This document shows, piece by piece, positions 1 to 8,962 of a DNA stretch of 64,000 nucleotides (position 1 is its first letter; every line of letters begins with the position of its first letter). Position numbers and translations under genes: made by a program. The stretch is taken from contig NZ_AUHD01000016.1 in NCBI RefSeq assembly GCF_000423005.1, positions 1 to 64,000 of the forward strand. The letters run 5' to 3'. Origin of the DNA: Gelidibacter mesophilus DSM 14095. GTDB taxonomy: Bacteria > Bacteroidota > Bacteroidia > Flavobacteriales > Flavobacteriaceae. The notes below the pieces were generated by a model that was given only the letters and a program-made list of their open reading frames with translations, was not told the DNA's origin and ran no database searches.

Positions 1-1
1 T

Positions 2-217
2 ACCCAAAATGCTTTTGTAGAGCGGTTCAATGGTTCATATAGAAGAGGTGTCCTCAATAAATACATTTTTGATAACATAGACCAGGTAAGGGAACAGACA
101 CAGATATGGATGGATGATTATAACCATCATAGACCTCATGATTCCTTGGGTAATATTGCGCCTATAGAATATGCGAAAAGGCAACATGCCGCTGCCGCGG
201 GGCTCATTTTAAAATAA
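2..217 (+). CDS. IS3-family transposase (OrfB/integrase core), C-terminal fragment
   Basis: An open frame enters from the left window edge and runs 71 codons to a TAA at 215-217. It reads [14 protein letters not shown], then a run containing [15 protein letters not shown] and ends [17 protein letters not shown]. The A-F-V-E-R-F-N-G start and the Y-N-x-x-R-P-H-x-S-L-G block are the end of the rve integrase catalytic core in IS3 OrfB proteins, with the last acidic catalytic residue in VERFNG. The enzyme would cut and join element ends to target DNA. Only this end is visible, so whether the copy is intact cannot be judged. Confidence 0.9.
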   Translation, partial: TQNAFVERFNGSYRRGVLNKYIFDNIDQVREQTQIWMDDYNHHRPHDSLGNIAPIEYAKRQHAAAAGLILK

Positions 218-255
218 ATTGGCTTTTAAACAGAAATATGAAGAGAAAGCCAATT
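217..255 (+). terminator. Hairpin after the transposase
   Basis: A perfect 10-bp inverted repeat (aattggcttt at 217-226 and aaagccaatt at 246-255) surrounds a 20-base loop, starting at the transposase stop codon. It has no strong T-run, so it may be a weak terminator or a structure that protects the element from read-through. Confidence 0.4.
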
Positions 256-320
256 CATTTTAAAACGGAAAAAATTATATATTTGGATTAACAAACAGTT
301 CTAAACTGGGGAAGCCTACA

Positions 321-648
321 GTGCATCTTCAATTAGTAAGAGCAACTCAAATTAAATCAGCGAGGACTAGCCCCAATGATTAGCTAATTTGATTTGTGAA
401 GAAAAAATATAAACAATTACATCAGATTGGTGTTTTATAAAGGCAAAAAAGAACTACAATGTCATAGCCTTATCGATTAGTGCATATAAAAGCAAGCTCA
501 GTCTTGAAATTAACGAGATTGCCGGAAAACTTAGCCTCCATCCATTTAAAAATGTCCCTTATCTAGTACAGAACTAAACAAGCCCAATGCCAAGAACCAA
601 TTGCTAGTTTGTGGAAAATTGATGCCTGTTGATTGAATGATAGCTTAT
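321..648. other. Gene-poor stretch with a possible decayed coding remnant
   Basis: No complete gene is seen. On the plus strand, roughly 432-578, an open frame without a good start reads protein-like text (for example YNVIALSISAYKSKLSLEI, later HPFKNVPYLVQN) and stops at a TAA near 578. A neighbouring frame just upstream also looks protein-like, as expected of a frameshifted gene remnant. I do not recognise the family. The remnant lies next to the IS end, which suggests that a polysaccharide-locus gene was broken here. Confidence 0.3.
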
Positions 649-1305
649 TTATATAAATTTAAGCTCCACAAAATCAAGAATAAACCTTTGAGGCAAATAG
701 ATGTCGCCAATGTACTTATGTGATTCAAAATGTATGTTCTTACCCATGTCAATTAAAGCTATGCTTTTCCACCCCAAGGCATTTGGTGCAATGAAATCCT
801 TTTTTAAGTTATCAGCTATATAATAATAAACAATTCCGGGCAGAGAGCTCTCAATGGCCTTAAAATTGTCTAAGCTTGGTTTTTCAGAACCAATTTCTTC
901 AGAAATAATAATGCTGTCAATATAATTTAATATCCCTAAACTTTCAAGTTTTGCTCTTTGTGTCTTTGATCTTCCATCCGTTATTATTCCGATTCTTCCA
1001 TTTTTACTTTTTATTGCTTTAAAAATCTCTAGCACACCATCAAACAACTGAATATTAGGCTGATGGTTATGGTACATCTTTAGTAATGAAGTCACTTCAA
1101 CTCCGTAAGTTTTCGATAGAAACTCAAAAACATTGCCATTACTTCTGTACAAAGAAAATATCGAAGCGAATAACTGTTTCCAATTTTCAGGTTCTAAAGA
1201 TCTGGCAATTGATGCATATGCGGATCGTAAAAAATCTAACTCATTATATAAGGTATCGTCCAAATCAAAAACAATTACCGTTTCGTGATCAACCTTTATA
1301 TCCAT
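649..1305 (-). CDS. HAD-superfamily hydrolase (subfamily IA type)
   Basis: A soluble protein of about 218 aa with the HAD signature in order: motif I DLDDT near residues 14-18 (nucleophile Asp and acid Asp), motif II TDG, motif III Lys in GSEKP, and motif IV ADNLKKD, with a helical cap between I and II. Family members remove phosphate from small metabolites; the substrate is not evident. It follows the ATP-grasp gene and overlaps its end by 17 bases if the ATG at 1305 is used; an in-frame ATG at 1326 would add 7 residues. I chose 1305 because motif I then sits at the usual distance from the N-terminus. The pairing suggests a shared step in modifying a sugar or sugar-linked group of the adjacent polysaccharide. 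Confidence 0.8.
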   Translation of the reverse strand: MDIKVDHETVIVFDLDDTLYNELDFLRSAYASIARSLEPENWKQLFASIFSLYRSNGNVFEFLSKTYGVEVTSLLKMYHNHQPNIQLFDGVLEIFKAIKSKNGRIGIITDGRSKTQRAKLESLGILNYIDSIIISEEIGSEKPSLDNFKAIESSLPGIVYYYIADNLKKDFIAPNALGWKSIALIDMGKNIHFESHKYIGDIYLPQRFILDFVELKFI

Positions 1306-2269
1306 GAACCAGAACTTCTGCGTCATAGCGCACCATTAATAAATTATCTTCCCAAACATCAAATTTATCATCAATGCTTTTTCCCAATAGATACTCTTCT
1401 ATAATCCATTTTGAGAAATTGGCACCAGATAAATATGTTAAGGGATATCCTCCACCAAATCTTGGATTTATTTCAATGCCAACAATTCGCTCCTCGTCGG
1501 TTTTATTCAGAAAGAATTGAGCTGTAAGACAGCCCACAACGCCATCAATATAACTCAAGTTTTTCTTTACATAAGGCACTATAGCATTATTGCTAGTCAA
1601 GGCTTTATAGACCTCCCCATCCCTCACTTCAATTCTCTTTCTGGGAACAACACACTTTAATTTATTATCCTTACCATAATATAGATCACACGTAAATTCA
1701 TCGTAACATTCCTGATCTAAATACTCTAAAAACATAAGTTTATCATTACTAAAATGATATTCTGTAAAATCTTCTTTTGAGAGAACTATAAAATTATCGA
1801 TACTCCTACTCCCATCGATGGGTTTAATAAAAAGAGGAAGTGTGTAATTGTCTTTAGAATATTCTTTAGCTACATTAATTTTATGATCTTTAAAGAATTC
1901 ATGGATTAACCGCTTATTTCTGCACTTTGATACAAATTCGGCAGATGATATAACAACTTCAATACCATGCTTTCTAAATCTATCTCTATTTTGTGCAAGT
2001 TCGAGCAATTCTGTGTCAATGGTTGGAACAATTAAGCAAATATTATGCGCTTTACAAAGATCTAATAAAATATTAAAGTAACTAGAATCATCAAGTAGAG
2101 GTGCTTTAAAGAAATTATCTGCCACCTGACATGCAGAGGAAAGGATGGGACTGGAGTCAGAAGCATAAACCTTTCCATTAGGATCTATTTTTTTTAGTTC
2201 CTTTTGGAAAGATTTTACGAGGGAAACCCTACGGCCTGCGGAGGTTATTAAAATATTCATTGTTCTCAT
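1289..2269 (-). CDS. ATP-grasp domain protein (carbamoyl-phosphate-synthase-like)
   Basis: A 326-aa protein starting NILITSAGRRVSLV, a pre-ATP-grasp nucleotide-fold motif, followed by an ATP-grasp body with LFIKPIDGSRSIDN (ATP-binding loop) and a C-terminal metal-binding segment GIEINPRFGGGYP. ATP-grasp ligases join a carboxylate to an amine or thiol through an acyl-phosphate. The likely job here is adding an amino acid or other acid to a sugar or nucleotide-sugar of the surface polysaccharide; that is inferred from context. Two ATG codons (2269 and 2260) are possible starts. It is transcribed away from the aminotransferase gene at 2595 and is translationally coupled to the HAD gene. Confidence 0.8.
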   Translation of the reverse strand: MRTMNILITSAGRRVSLVKSFQKELKKIDPNGKVYASDSSPILSSACQVADNFFKAPLLDDSSYFNILLDLCKAHNICLIVPTIDTELLELAQNRDRFRKHGIEVVISSAEFVSKCRNKRLIHEFFKDHKINVAKEYSKDNYTLPLFIKPIDGSRSIDNFIVLSKEDFTEYHFSNDKLMFLEYLDQECYDEFTCDLYYGKDNKLKCVVPRKRIEVRDGEVYKALTSNNAIVPYVKKNLSYIDGVVGCLTAQFFLNKTDEERIVGIEINPRFGGGYPLTYLSGANFSKWIIEEYLLGKSIDDKFDVWEDNLLMVRYDAEVLVHGYKG

Positions 2270-2345
2270 TTAGTAACTCTAATTATCCAATAGATAATTA
2301 CAGAGGATAAATATAATATAGAAAAAACAAACTCAATCATACAAT

Positions 2346-2370
2346 CAGTATAAAAACTTGATTTATACTG
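2346..2370. promoter_or_regulatory. Perfect inverted repeat in the divergent intergenic region
   Basis: cagtataaa (2346-2354) and tttatactg (2362-2370) form a perfect 9-bp inverted repeat around a 7-base spacer. It lies in the 325-bp gap between two divergently transcribed polysaccharide units. There is no T-run, so an operator or leader hairpin is more likely than a terminator. Apart from this, nothing else was recognised in the gap 2270-2594. Confidence 0.35.
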
Positions 2371-2594
2371 TAACATTTAGTTTGTATCCATTCAAAATAT
2401 ATTTAATTAAACGGGAGAAATTACTATTTTCGCTGAAAACTAAAGTTAATATCGTGAATATTTACTCTTTATCGTTTTAATTAGTGGTGTTTGAACTTAA
2501 TAATAGATATTTATCAAAATTTGATCGTGTCCCAGATCCCCTTTGACATGAAATTGAATAGTAACCATCATAGTTTACTTAACAATTTTAACTT

Positions 2595-3719
2595 ATGAAA
2601 CCAAAAATTTGGCTGTCATCGCCACATATGGGTGGTACTGAACTATCCTTTATTAAAGAAGCTTTCGATTCTAATTGGGTAGCTCCATTAGGTCCTAATG
2701 TAAATGGATTTGAAATCGATTTACAAACTTATTTAAAACAAGATTGTCAAGTCGCAGCATTGGCCTCTGGCACATCAGCTCTTCATTTAAGTCTTATCCT
2801 ACTAGGGGTTGGAGTTGGAGATGAAGTGATCTGTCAAAGTAAGACGTTTTCGGCTTCCGCAAACCCAATAGTTTATCAAGGTGCAACTCCTGTTTTTGTA
2901 GACAGTGAAAAAGACACTTGGAATCTGTGCCCTGAACAACTTGAAGTAGCCATAAAAGATAGAATTTCGAAAGGTATTAAACCGAAAGCTATTATTGCTG
3001 TACATCTATACGGGATGCCCTATAATGTCAATGCAATTAATCAAATTGGTTTAAAATACGAGATTCCAATTATTGAAGATAGTGCCGAGTCATTGGGCAG
3101 TAAATACTATGACAAAAACTGTGGGACTTTTGGCGATTTTTCTATATTATCTTTTAATGGAAATAAAATCATAACCACTTCTGGAGGTGGGGCGTTAGTA
3201 ACAAAGACTTTAAAAGATAAAGAAAAAGCAGTTTTTTTAGCAACTCAAGCAAGAGATAATGCACCGCATTACTTACATTCACATATTGGATATAATTATA
3301 GAATGTCAAATATTGTTGCTGGTATAGGACGGGGCCAAATGCGTGTATTAGATAGTCATGTTGAAAAACGCCGTTCTAATTATGCTTTTTATCAAAATGC
3401 TCTTAACCAAAACGGTTATATATCTTTTTTAGAAGAACCTGAGCACTATTTCTCAAATCGTTGGCTAAGTTGTATTTTACTAAAAAACAAAGAGATGAGA
3501 GAGGGCTTAAGACTCGCTTTAGAAAAGGAGAACATAGAGTCTAGACCGCTATGGAAACCAATGCATCAACAGCCAGTTTTTAAAGATGCACCAAGATATC
3601 TCAATGGTGTTTCTGACGATTTATTTGATAGGGGTCTTTGCTTACCTAGCGGGTCTAATTTAACCGATATTGAACTTGACAGAGTTTTGACCGTCATTTC
3701 AACGTATTTTAATGTATGA
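2595..3719 (+). CDS. DegT/DnrJ/EryC1/StrS-family sugar aminotransferase (PglE/EpsN-like)
   Basis: A 374-aa fold-type I PLP enzyme opening IWLSSPHMGGTEL and FDSNWVAPLGPNVNGFE, typical of bacillosamine-type UDP-sugar aminotransferases. The PLP-binding region shows ASGTSALHL near residue 57, the Asp in EDSAESLGS, and the Schiff-base lysine K191 in SFNGNKIITTSGGG. It would transfer an amino group from glutamate to the C4 ketone of a UDP-4-keto-6-deoxy sugar. The next gene encodes the matching 4,6-dehydratase and overlaps it by 4 bases (ATGA), so the two proteins likely act in sequence to make a diamino-trideoxy sugar. The exact sugar is inferred. Confidence 0.9.
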   Translation: MKPKIWLSSPHMGGTELSFIKEAFDSNWVAPLGPNVNGFEIDLQTYLKQDCQVAALASGTSALHLSLILLGVGVGDEVICQSKTFSASANPIVYQGATPVFVDSEKDTWNLCPEQLEVAIKDRISKGIKPKAIIAVHLYGMPYNVNAINQIGLKYEIPIIEDSAESLGSKYYDKNCGTFGDFSILSFNGNKIITTSGGGALVTKTLKDKEKAVFLATQARDNAPHYLHSHIGYNYRMSNIVAGIGRGQMRVLDSHVEKRRSNYAFYQNALNQNGYISFLEEPEHYFSNRWLSCILLKNKEMREGLRLALEKENIESRPLWKPMHQQPVFKDAPRYLNGVSDDLFDRGLCLPSGSNLTDIELDRVLTVISTYFNV

Positions 3720-5605
3720 TCTACAAAATTTTACATAAAACATCCCAAAGATATGCTTCAAAATGGTTAATCCTGATCATCGATTTGATGATTGTAGCGT
3801 TTACTTTCTTTCTTGCATACCTTATACGATTTAATTTTAAAATTGAATTTGATCTCCAACTGATGATGGCTCAAATTCCTTTTGTTTTACTCGCCGCCAT
3901 AGTAAGTTTTTTAGCTGTAGGTTCTCATAAAGGGGTGGTAAGATTTATTGGCTATAAAGATATTATCAACATCATTATTGGTGCGAATATTTTAGCGACT
4001 GTACTCATTATATCTACATTCTTTAGTCGAAAATATAATTTTAGTGAAATATATGATATTCCAGGATCTATTATATACATTCATTTATTACTCAATGTAT
4101 TCTTCTTAATAGGTTTCAAGTTATTTATTAAATCTGTCTATAACTCCATAACCAATGATTTCATAGCTACTAAAAACGTATTGATATTTGGCGCTGGTAA
4201 TTCAGGAATGATAACCTATACAGCAATTAGCAACGACCCGACTAATAGTTACAACGTTATAGGTTTTATAGATGATAATGAAAGTAAAGTTGGAAAGAAG
4301 ATTAATCTTTTACCCGTTTACAGTCTAAATAAAATAACCACGGAATTAGTTTCAAAAAACAACATCAAAGAGGTCATTGTTTCTATTCAAAATATTGAAC
4401 CTTCGAGATTACTACAAATTACAGCCCATTTGTTTGAACTGGGACTACACGTTAAAATCGTTCCACCTGTCCAGCACTGGATTGATGGTGATTTAAGTAT
4501 TGGTCAAATTAAAGATGTCAATATTGAAGATTTGCTAGGAAGAGAACCTATTTCTATAGCGAATCCTACCCTGACAGAGGAATATGAAAATAAAATTATC
4601 CTGATAACAGGCGCAGCTGGGTCTATAGGAAGTGAAATTTGTAGAAAGATTAGCTTATATAACTTCAAAAAATTAATACTTATTGACAATTCTGAATCCG
4701 CGCTCTATGATCTTCAGCAAGAATTTAAACAAGAGGGCTTTGAAAATGTAGAAGCCATTATTGCCGACGTGCGCAATATAAATAGAATCGACCAAATCTT
4801 TAATCAGTATAAACCTAAAGTCGTTTTCCATGCCGCGGCCTATAAGCACGTGCCTTTAATGGAAAACAACCCTTTTGAAGCAGTTAGCGTCAATATTTTA
4901 GGCACGAAGAATGTAGCAGATACAGCTGTTAAACATAGTGTCGATAAATTTGTCTTAATTTCTACAGACAAAGCAGTTAATCCAACAAACGTGATGGGGG
5001 CTACTAAGCGGATTGCAGAACTCTATGTGACGTGTCTTAAGGGAAAAGGACATACAAAATTTATAACTACTAGATTCGGTAACGTTCTAGGTTCAAATGG
5101 ATCTGTAATTCCATTATTTAAAAAACAAATTTCAAAAGGTGGTCCGTTAACCGTAACCCATAAGGATATTACGCGGTATTTCATGACAATACCTGAAGCA
5201 TGTCAGCTTGTTTTGGAAGCTGCCGCAATGGGCAATGGTGGAGAAATTTTTGTTTTTGATATGGGTGAGCCTATCAAGATTTATAATCTTGCAACCAATA
5301 TGATAATTTTATCTGGTTTAAGATACCCTGAAGACATTGATATCAAAATTACCGGTTTAAGGCCAGGAGAAAAAATATATGAGGAACTTTTGGCGGACGG
5401 TGAAAAGACAACCAAAACTTATCATGAAAAAATAATGATTGCTAAGTCGCGACATATCGATATTTTAAGCATAGAAAAACAAATAAATAAACTTACTTCT
5501 ATAAATTCATTAACCCAACCTTTAGAAATAGTGTCAGCGATAAAGCTTTTAATTCCAGAATACATATCAAATAATTCAACCTACGAAGTTTTAGATAATA
5601 AATAA
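3716..5605 (+). CDS. Membrane-bound UDP-sugar 4,6-dehydratase (PglF/WbpM/CapD family)
   Basis: 629 aa. Four predicted membrane helices occupy roughly residues 15-145, then a first Rossmann-like domain (FGAGNSGM near 163), then the catalytic SDR domain with ITGAAGSIGSE (G299-G305). The catalytic block is S416-T-D-K-A and N-V-M427-G-A-T-K431: Met replaces the usual SDR Tyr, as known for PglF/WbpM enzymes. It removes water from UDP-GlcNAc to give the 4-keto-6-deoxy sugar, at the inner face of the membrane. The start overlaps the preceding aminotransferase stop, and Wza/Wzc-like genes follow, so this is one operon. Confidence 0.92.
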   Translation: MIYKILHKTSQRYASKWLILIIDLMIVAFTFFLAYLIRFNFKIEFDLQLMMAQIPFVLLAAIVSFLAVGSHKGVVRFIGYKDIINIIIGANILATVLIISTFFSRKYNFSEIYDIPGSIIYIHLLLNVFFLIGFKLFIKSVYNSITNDFIATKNVLIFGAGNSGMITYTAISNDPTNSYNVIGFIDDNESKVGKKINLLPVYSLNKITTELVSKNNIKEVIVSIQNIEPSRLLQITAHLFELGLHVKIVPPVQHWIDGDLSIGQIKDVNIEDLLGREPISIANPTLTEEYENKIILITGAAGSIGSEICRKISLYNFKKLILIDNSESALYDLQQEFKQEGFENVEAIIADVRNINRIDQIFNQYKPKVVFHAAAYKHVPLMENNPFEAVSVNILGTKNVADTAVKHSVDKFVLISTDKAVNPTNVMGATKRIAELYVTCLKGKGHTKFITTRFGNVLGSNGSVIPLFKKQISKGGPLTVTHKDITRYFMTIPEACQLVLEAAAMGNGGEIFVFDMGEPIKIYNLATNMIILSGLRYPEDIDIKITGLRPGEKIYEELLADGEKTTKTYHEKIMIAKSRHIDILSIEKQINKLTSINSLTQPLEIVSAIKLLIPEYISNNSTYEVLDNK

Positions 5606-5649
5606 AGTGGTTAAGAATACAAACTCAAAAACAAAATAAAGAAACAAAC

Positions 5650-6423
5650 ATGAAAACAAATATTGTCATATTATCAATATTATCAATAATAATGGCCACT
5701 TCCTGTGCATCACGTAAAGATCTTATCTATTTTCAAGATGAACCTTTAACAGATGGTTATATAGACTCTACAGCTGAACAGTTAATTTATAAACCCGATG
5801 ACATTTTAACAATTATTGTCTCTGCAGCGGATCCATTAGCCGCAAAGCCTTTCAATTTAACTACATTTACCGAAAGTGTTGATCCTATAAATGCAAATGG
5901 TCGTGAGCGCATGCAAAATTATTTGATTGACTACAATGGAAATATTGAATTCCCTGTTTTAGGCACTCTTCATATTGCGGGGATGACTAGAATAGAACTG
6001 ACCGAGATGCTAAAAGAAAAAATCAGTGAATATGCTAAAGATCCAATTGTAAATATTCGTCTTGTTAATTTTAAAGTAACTATTATCGGAGAAGTCAATC
6101 GACCAGGCACATATACCATTGAAAATGAACGTCTGTCCTTAACGGAAGCTCTAGGTTTAGCAAGCGACTTAACAATTTACGGACTAAGAAAAAACCTTCT
6201 TTTGATTCGCGAAGTTGATGGCAAAAAAAAATTCGCAAAAATTGATTTGACCTCAGTCAATTCTATCAGTTCTCCGCTTTATTACTTGCAACAAAATGAT
6301 GTCATTGTAGTGGAACCAAATAACGCCAAAATACGATCATCAAGTTATAATCAAAATAACTCTGTACTAATTGCTGCGATAGGCACATTAACTACCATTG
6401 CAGCCGTATTTTTGATAAAATAA
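5650..6423 (+). CDS. Wza-like polysaccharide export lipoprotein (OPX family)
   Basis: 257 aa. The N-terminus is a lipoprotein signal with a lipobox ending in MATSCAS (Cys about residue 19). The polysaccharide-export domain follows (YKPDDILTIIVSA, and YLIDYNGNIEFPVLGTLHIAG), then an SLBB-like domain (VTIIGEVNRPGTYTI) and a hydrophobic C-terminal helix (LIAAIGTLTTIAAVFLI). Proteins of this class form the outer-membrane/periplasmic channel for capsule or exopolysaccharide. It lies 44 bases after the dehydratase and 25 bases before the Wzc-like gene, its expected partner. Confidence 0.92.
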   Translation: MKTNIVILSILSIIMATSCASRKDLIYFQDEPLTDGYIDSTAEQLIYKPDDILTIIVSAADPLAAKPFNLTTFTESVDPINANGRERMQNYLIDYNGNIEFPVLGTLHIAGMTRIELTEMLKEKISEYAKDPIVNIRLVNFKVTIIGEVNRPGTYTIENERLSLTEALGLASDLTIYGLRKNLLLIREVDGKKKFAKIDLTSVNSISSPLYYLQQNDVIVVEPNNAKIRSSSYNQNNSVLIAAIGTLTTIAAVFLIK

Positions 6424-6448
6424 AATAGAGCTTAATATAATAACATTT

Positions 6449-8812
6449 ATGGAATCAAATTCGTCAACATCTACTAACGAAGTTAAGAAAACTATTGAAC
6501 TTTATCTTTCTAGATGGAAATTAATATTATTATTTGTAGTGATTGCTATCGGTTTAGCCTTCGCATATCTTAGATATACCACTTATCAATATCAAGCCTC
6601 AGCAACAATTAAAATAAAAGATGACAAACAGTCTCAAAAACTTCCAAGCATTTCAGAATTAAGTAAAGGCAGCCTCTTTTCTGATGGAAATACCAAAATA
6701 ATGGATGAAATTGAGGTTATGACTTCCAGAACCATAATTTCCAATATCGTTAAAAATTTGGATCTTAATATAAGATACTTTGAACAAGGCAAGATTAAAG
6801 AGATAGAAGTTTACAAAAACCCACCTGTAAAATTAAATTTTTTTGCATTTGATTCAATAGTACACCAAGTAGATACTACGTTATTCATTAAGATTAAATC
6901 AGCATCACAGTTTTTAATGTTTAAAGATGATGGAAAATCGTTAATTGATAGAAATGATTCTGATGGAAAAATATTTTCTTTTGGAGATCGCATTAAGACT
7001 GGATTTGGTGACCTGATCATTGTTCCAAATACTGGAAAAAGAAGTCCAAGTATAGGTAGTAATTTAAAAATTACTATAAATCCGGTTTCTTCAATTGTCA
7101 ATAAATACCAACAATTAATTTTAGCATCTATCGAAAAAGAATCGTCCGTCATTAAGCTCACATTAAGGGATAATATTCCTGAACGAGGGATAGATATTCT
7201 TAATGAAGTTATAAAGGAATACAATAATGATGTCATTAACGATAAAGAGGAGGTCATTCAGGTAACTTCAGATTTTATAAACAACCGATTAGAGTTGGTT
7301 TTTAAGGAATTAGAAGATGTAGACTTTACAGCCGAACAACTTCAGAAAAAAAATAATTTGACCGCTCTTGGTTCGCAAGCCAATATCTATCTAGAAAGTG
7401 AAAAACAGAATGAATTTCAAATAAACAGTACAGCAAATACTATTCAATTAATTGATTATCTGCAGGAAGAAATAAAAGATAATAATAAGAGTTCTGATCT
7501 TTTGCCATCCAACATCGGTATAGCAGATTCGAACATTAATCAAGTAACCAAGACCCATAATGAACTTGTTGCGCAACGCGACAATGTATTGAAAAATTCA
7601 AGTGAGAAAAATCCAACTGTAATTAATTTAAATAATCAAATTGACGCCTTAAAAGCAAATTTGGAGAGTTCTTTAGAGAGCATGAAGAAAACAAGCCAGA
7701 TTACTCTCAATAGTCTAAATAAAGAAGATGCAAGAATTCGTGGCCAGCTTTATACTGCGCCAACTAAACAACGACAGCTTCGCGATATTGAACGCCAACA
7801 AAGTATCAAAGAATCGCTTTACATGTTTTTATTGGAAAAACGTGAAGAGTCAGCAATAAGCCTAGGTATGTTCACACCTAATGCCAAAGTGATTGAAACA
7901 GCATATTCAACATTTTCACCGGTAGCCCCTAATAAAATGTTGACCTATTTAGGAGCGGTATTGTTTGGATTGCTAATTCCAATAGGCTTTATTTTTGTTA
8001 GCGACTTGTTAGATACTAAAATTTATGACAAAGACGACTTACAGCAAATTTTAAAAGTTCCGTATATTGGTGACATTCCTCAGACAAGTAAGAAAATGAA
8101 GCTTATAAGCAAAGTTGATTATTCGCCAAAGGCAGAATCTTTCAGGATTTTACGCTCGAATATCGACTTTGTCTTAAAGAATCATGGCGATACTGCAAAA
8201 AAGATTTTTATTACTTCTACTCGAGCGCAAGAGGGCAAATCACATACCAGTACAAATTTAGCCTCTTCTATTTCATTTTCGGAAAAAACGGTATTACTTA
8301 TCGAAATGGATATTCGAGTGCCAAAAATCATGCAATATTTAAAGGAAAAGCCGTCAAGTAAAATTGGTTTATCCGATTACCTAGCTGATAAAAAAATAAG
8401 CCCGGATGACATTGTAACCAAATTAAAAGGGAATCCCTATCTCGATGTCATAGCTTCGGGAACTATACCTCCTAACCCCTCTGAACTCTTAATGAGTAAG
8501 AGAGTTGAGGAGCTATTCAATTATTTTGAAGATAAATATGATTATATCATCGTTGATGCTTCTGCCGCTGGATTAGTAAGTGACACACTTTTAATCTCTA
8601 AATTTGCAGATTTATTTATTTATGTTGTAGGTGCTGATAATATTGATAAAAGACATTTGGTGGCAGTTGCTAAACCACTATTTACAGACAATAGACTACC
8701 CAATATGCATTTGTTATTAAACGGAACCAATTTTGATAAAAAAGGTTCAGGGTATGGTTACGGTTATGGAACGGAACCTACTAAAAATAAAAAATGGTAT
8801 CAATTTTCTTGA
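6449..8812 (+). CDS. Wzc-like polysaccharide co-polymerase with BY-kinase domain
   Basis: 787 aa. A Wzz domain has flanking membrane helices near residues 28-47 and 500-522, with a long coiled-coil periplasmic part between. The cytoplasmic tyrosine autokinase follows: Walker A in TRAQEGKSHTS (K597), Walker A' in IEMDIR (D621), Walker B in YDYIIVDAS (D703). The C-terminus carries a short tyrosine cluster (GSGYGYGYG and KKWYQFS) that would be the phosphorylation tail. It sets chain length and couples synthesis to the Wza-like exporter. It is the last gene of the operon and is followed at once by a strong terminator. Confidence 0.93.
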   Translation: MESNSSTSTNEVKKTIELYLSRWKLILLFVVIAIGLAFAYLRYTTYQYQASATIKIKDDKQSQKLPSISELSKGSLFSDGNTKIMDEIEVMTSRTIISNIVKNLDLNIRYFEQGKIKEIEVYKNPPVKLNFFAFDSIVHQVDTTLFIKIKSASQFLMFKDDGKSLIDRNDSDGKIFSFGDRIKTGFGDLIIVPNTGKRSPSIGSNLKITINPVSSIVNKYQQLILASIEKESSVIKLTLRDNIPERGIDILNEVIKEYNNDVINDKEEVIQVTSDFINNRLELVFKELEDVDFTAEQLQKKNNLTALGSQANIYLESEKQNEFQINSTANTIQLIDYLQEEIKDNNKSSDLLPSNIGIADSNINQVTKTHNELVAQRDNVLKNSSEKNPTVINLNNQIDALKANLESSLESMKKTSQITLNSLNKEDARIRGQLYTAPTKQRQLRDIERQQSIKESLYMFLLEKREESAISLGMFTPNAKVIETAYSTFSPVAPNKMLTYLGAVLFGLLIPIGFIFVSDLLDTKIYDKDDLQQILKVPYIGDIPQTSKKMKLISKVDYSPKAESFRILRSNIDFVLKNHGDTAKKIFITSTRAQEGKSHTSTNLASSISFSEKTVLLIEMDIRVPKIMQYLKEKPSSKIGLSDYLADKKISPDDIVTKLKGNPYLDVIASGTIPPNPSELLMSKRVEELFNYFEDKYDYIIVDASAAGLVSDTLLISKFADLFIYVVGADNIDKRHLVAVAKPLFTDNRLPNMHLLLNGTNFDKKGSGYGYGYGTEPTKNKKWYQFS

Positions 8813-8830
8813 TCCAATAATCCAGTTAAC

Positions 8831-8876
8831 AAAAGAGACTATTTCGTGAAGATTGAAATAGTCTCTTTTTTTTTAT
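8831..8876 (+). terminator. Strong intrinsic terminator of the polysaccharide operon
   Basis: A perfect 15-bp stem (aaaagagactatttc at 8831-8845 with its complement at 8855-8869) and a 9-base loop are followed by a run of T. It ends the operon that closes with the Wzc-like gene at 8812. Confidence 0.92.
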
Positions 8877-8962
8877 TGCAAGTGCGCCCTTCTTAACGGG
8901 AATCAAATATCCGATAGTTATTTTTAAAAGAATATAGTTTAGATATTCACCTTTTTCATTTG

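Larger units (their letters stand above)
1..320 (+). mobile_element. Right end of an IS3-family insertion sequence (left part outside window)
   Basis: The first 217 bases encode the C-terminus of an IS3-type transposase. The element appears to end at base 320, where the sequence ctaaactggggaagcctaca finishes in CA; read from the other strand it begins TGTAGGCTTCCCC, which fits the TG...CA termini of IS3-family elements. The left end is outside the window, so the terminal inverted repeat could not be paired and the exact boundary is inferred. It sits at the edge of the polysaccharide locus. Confidence 0.7.
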
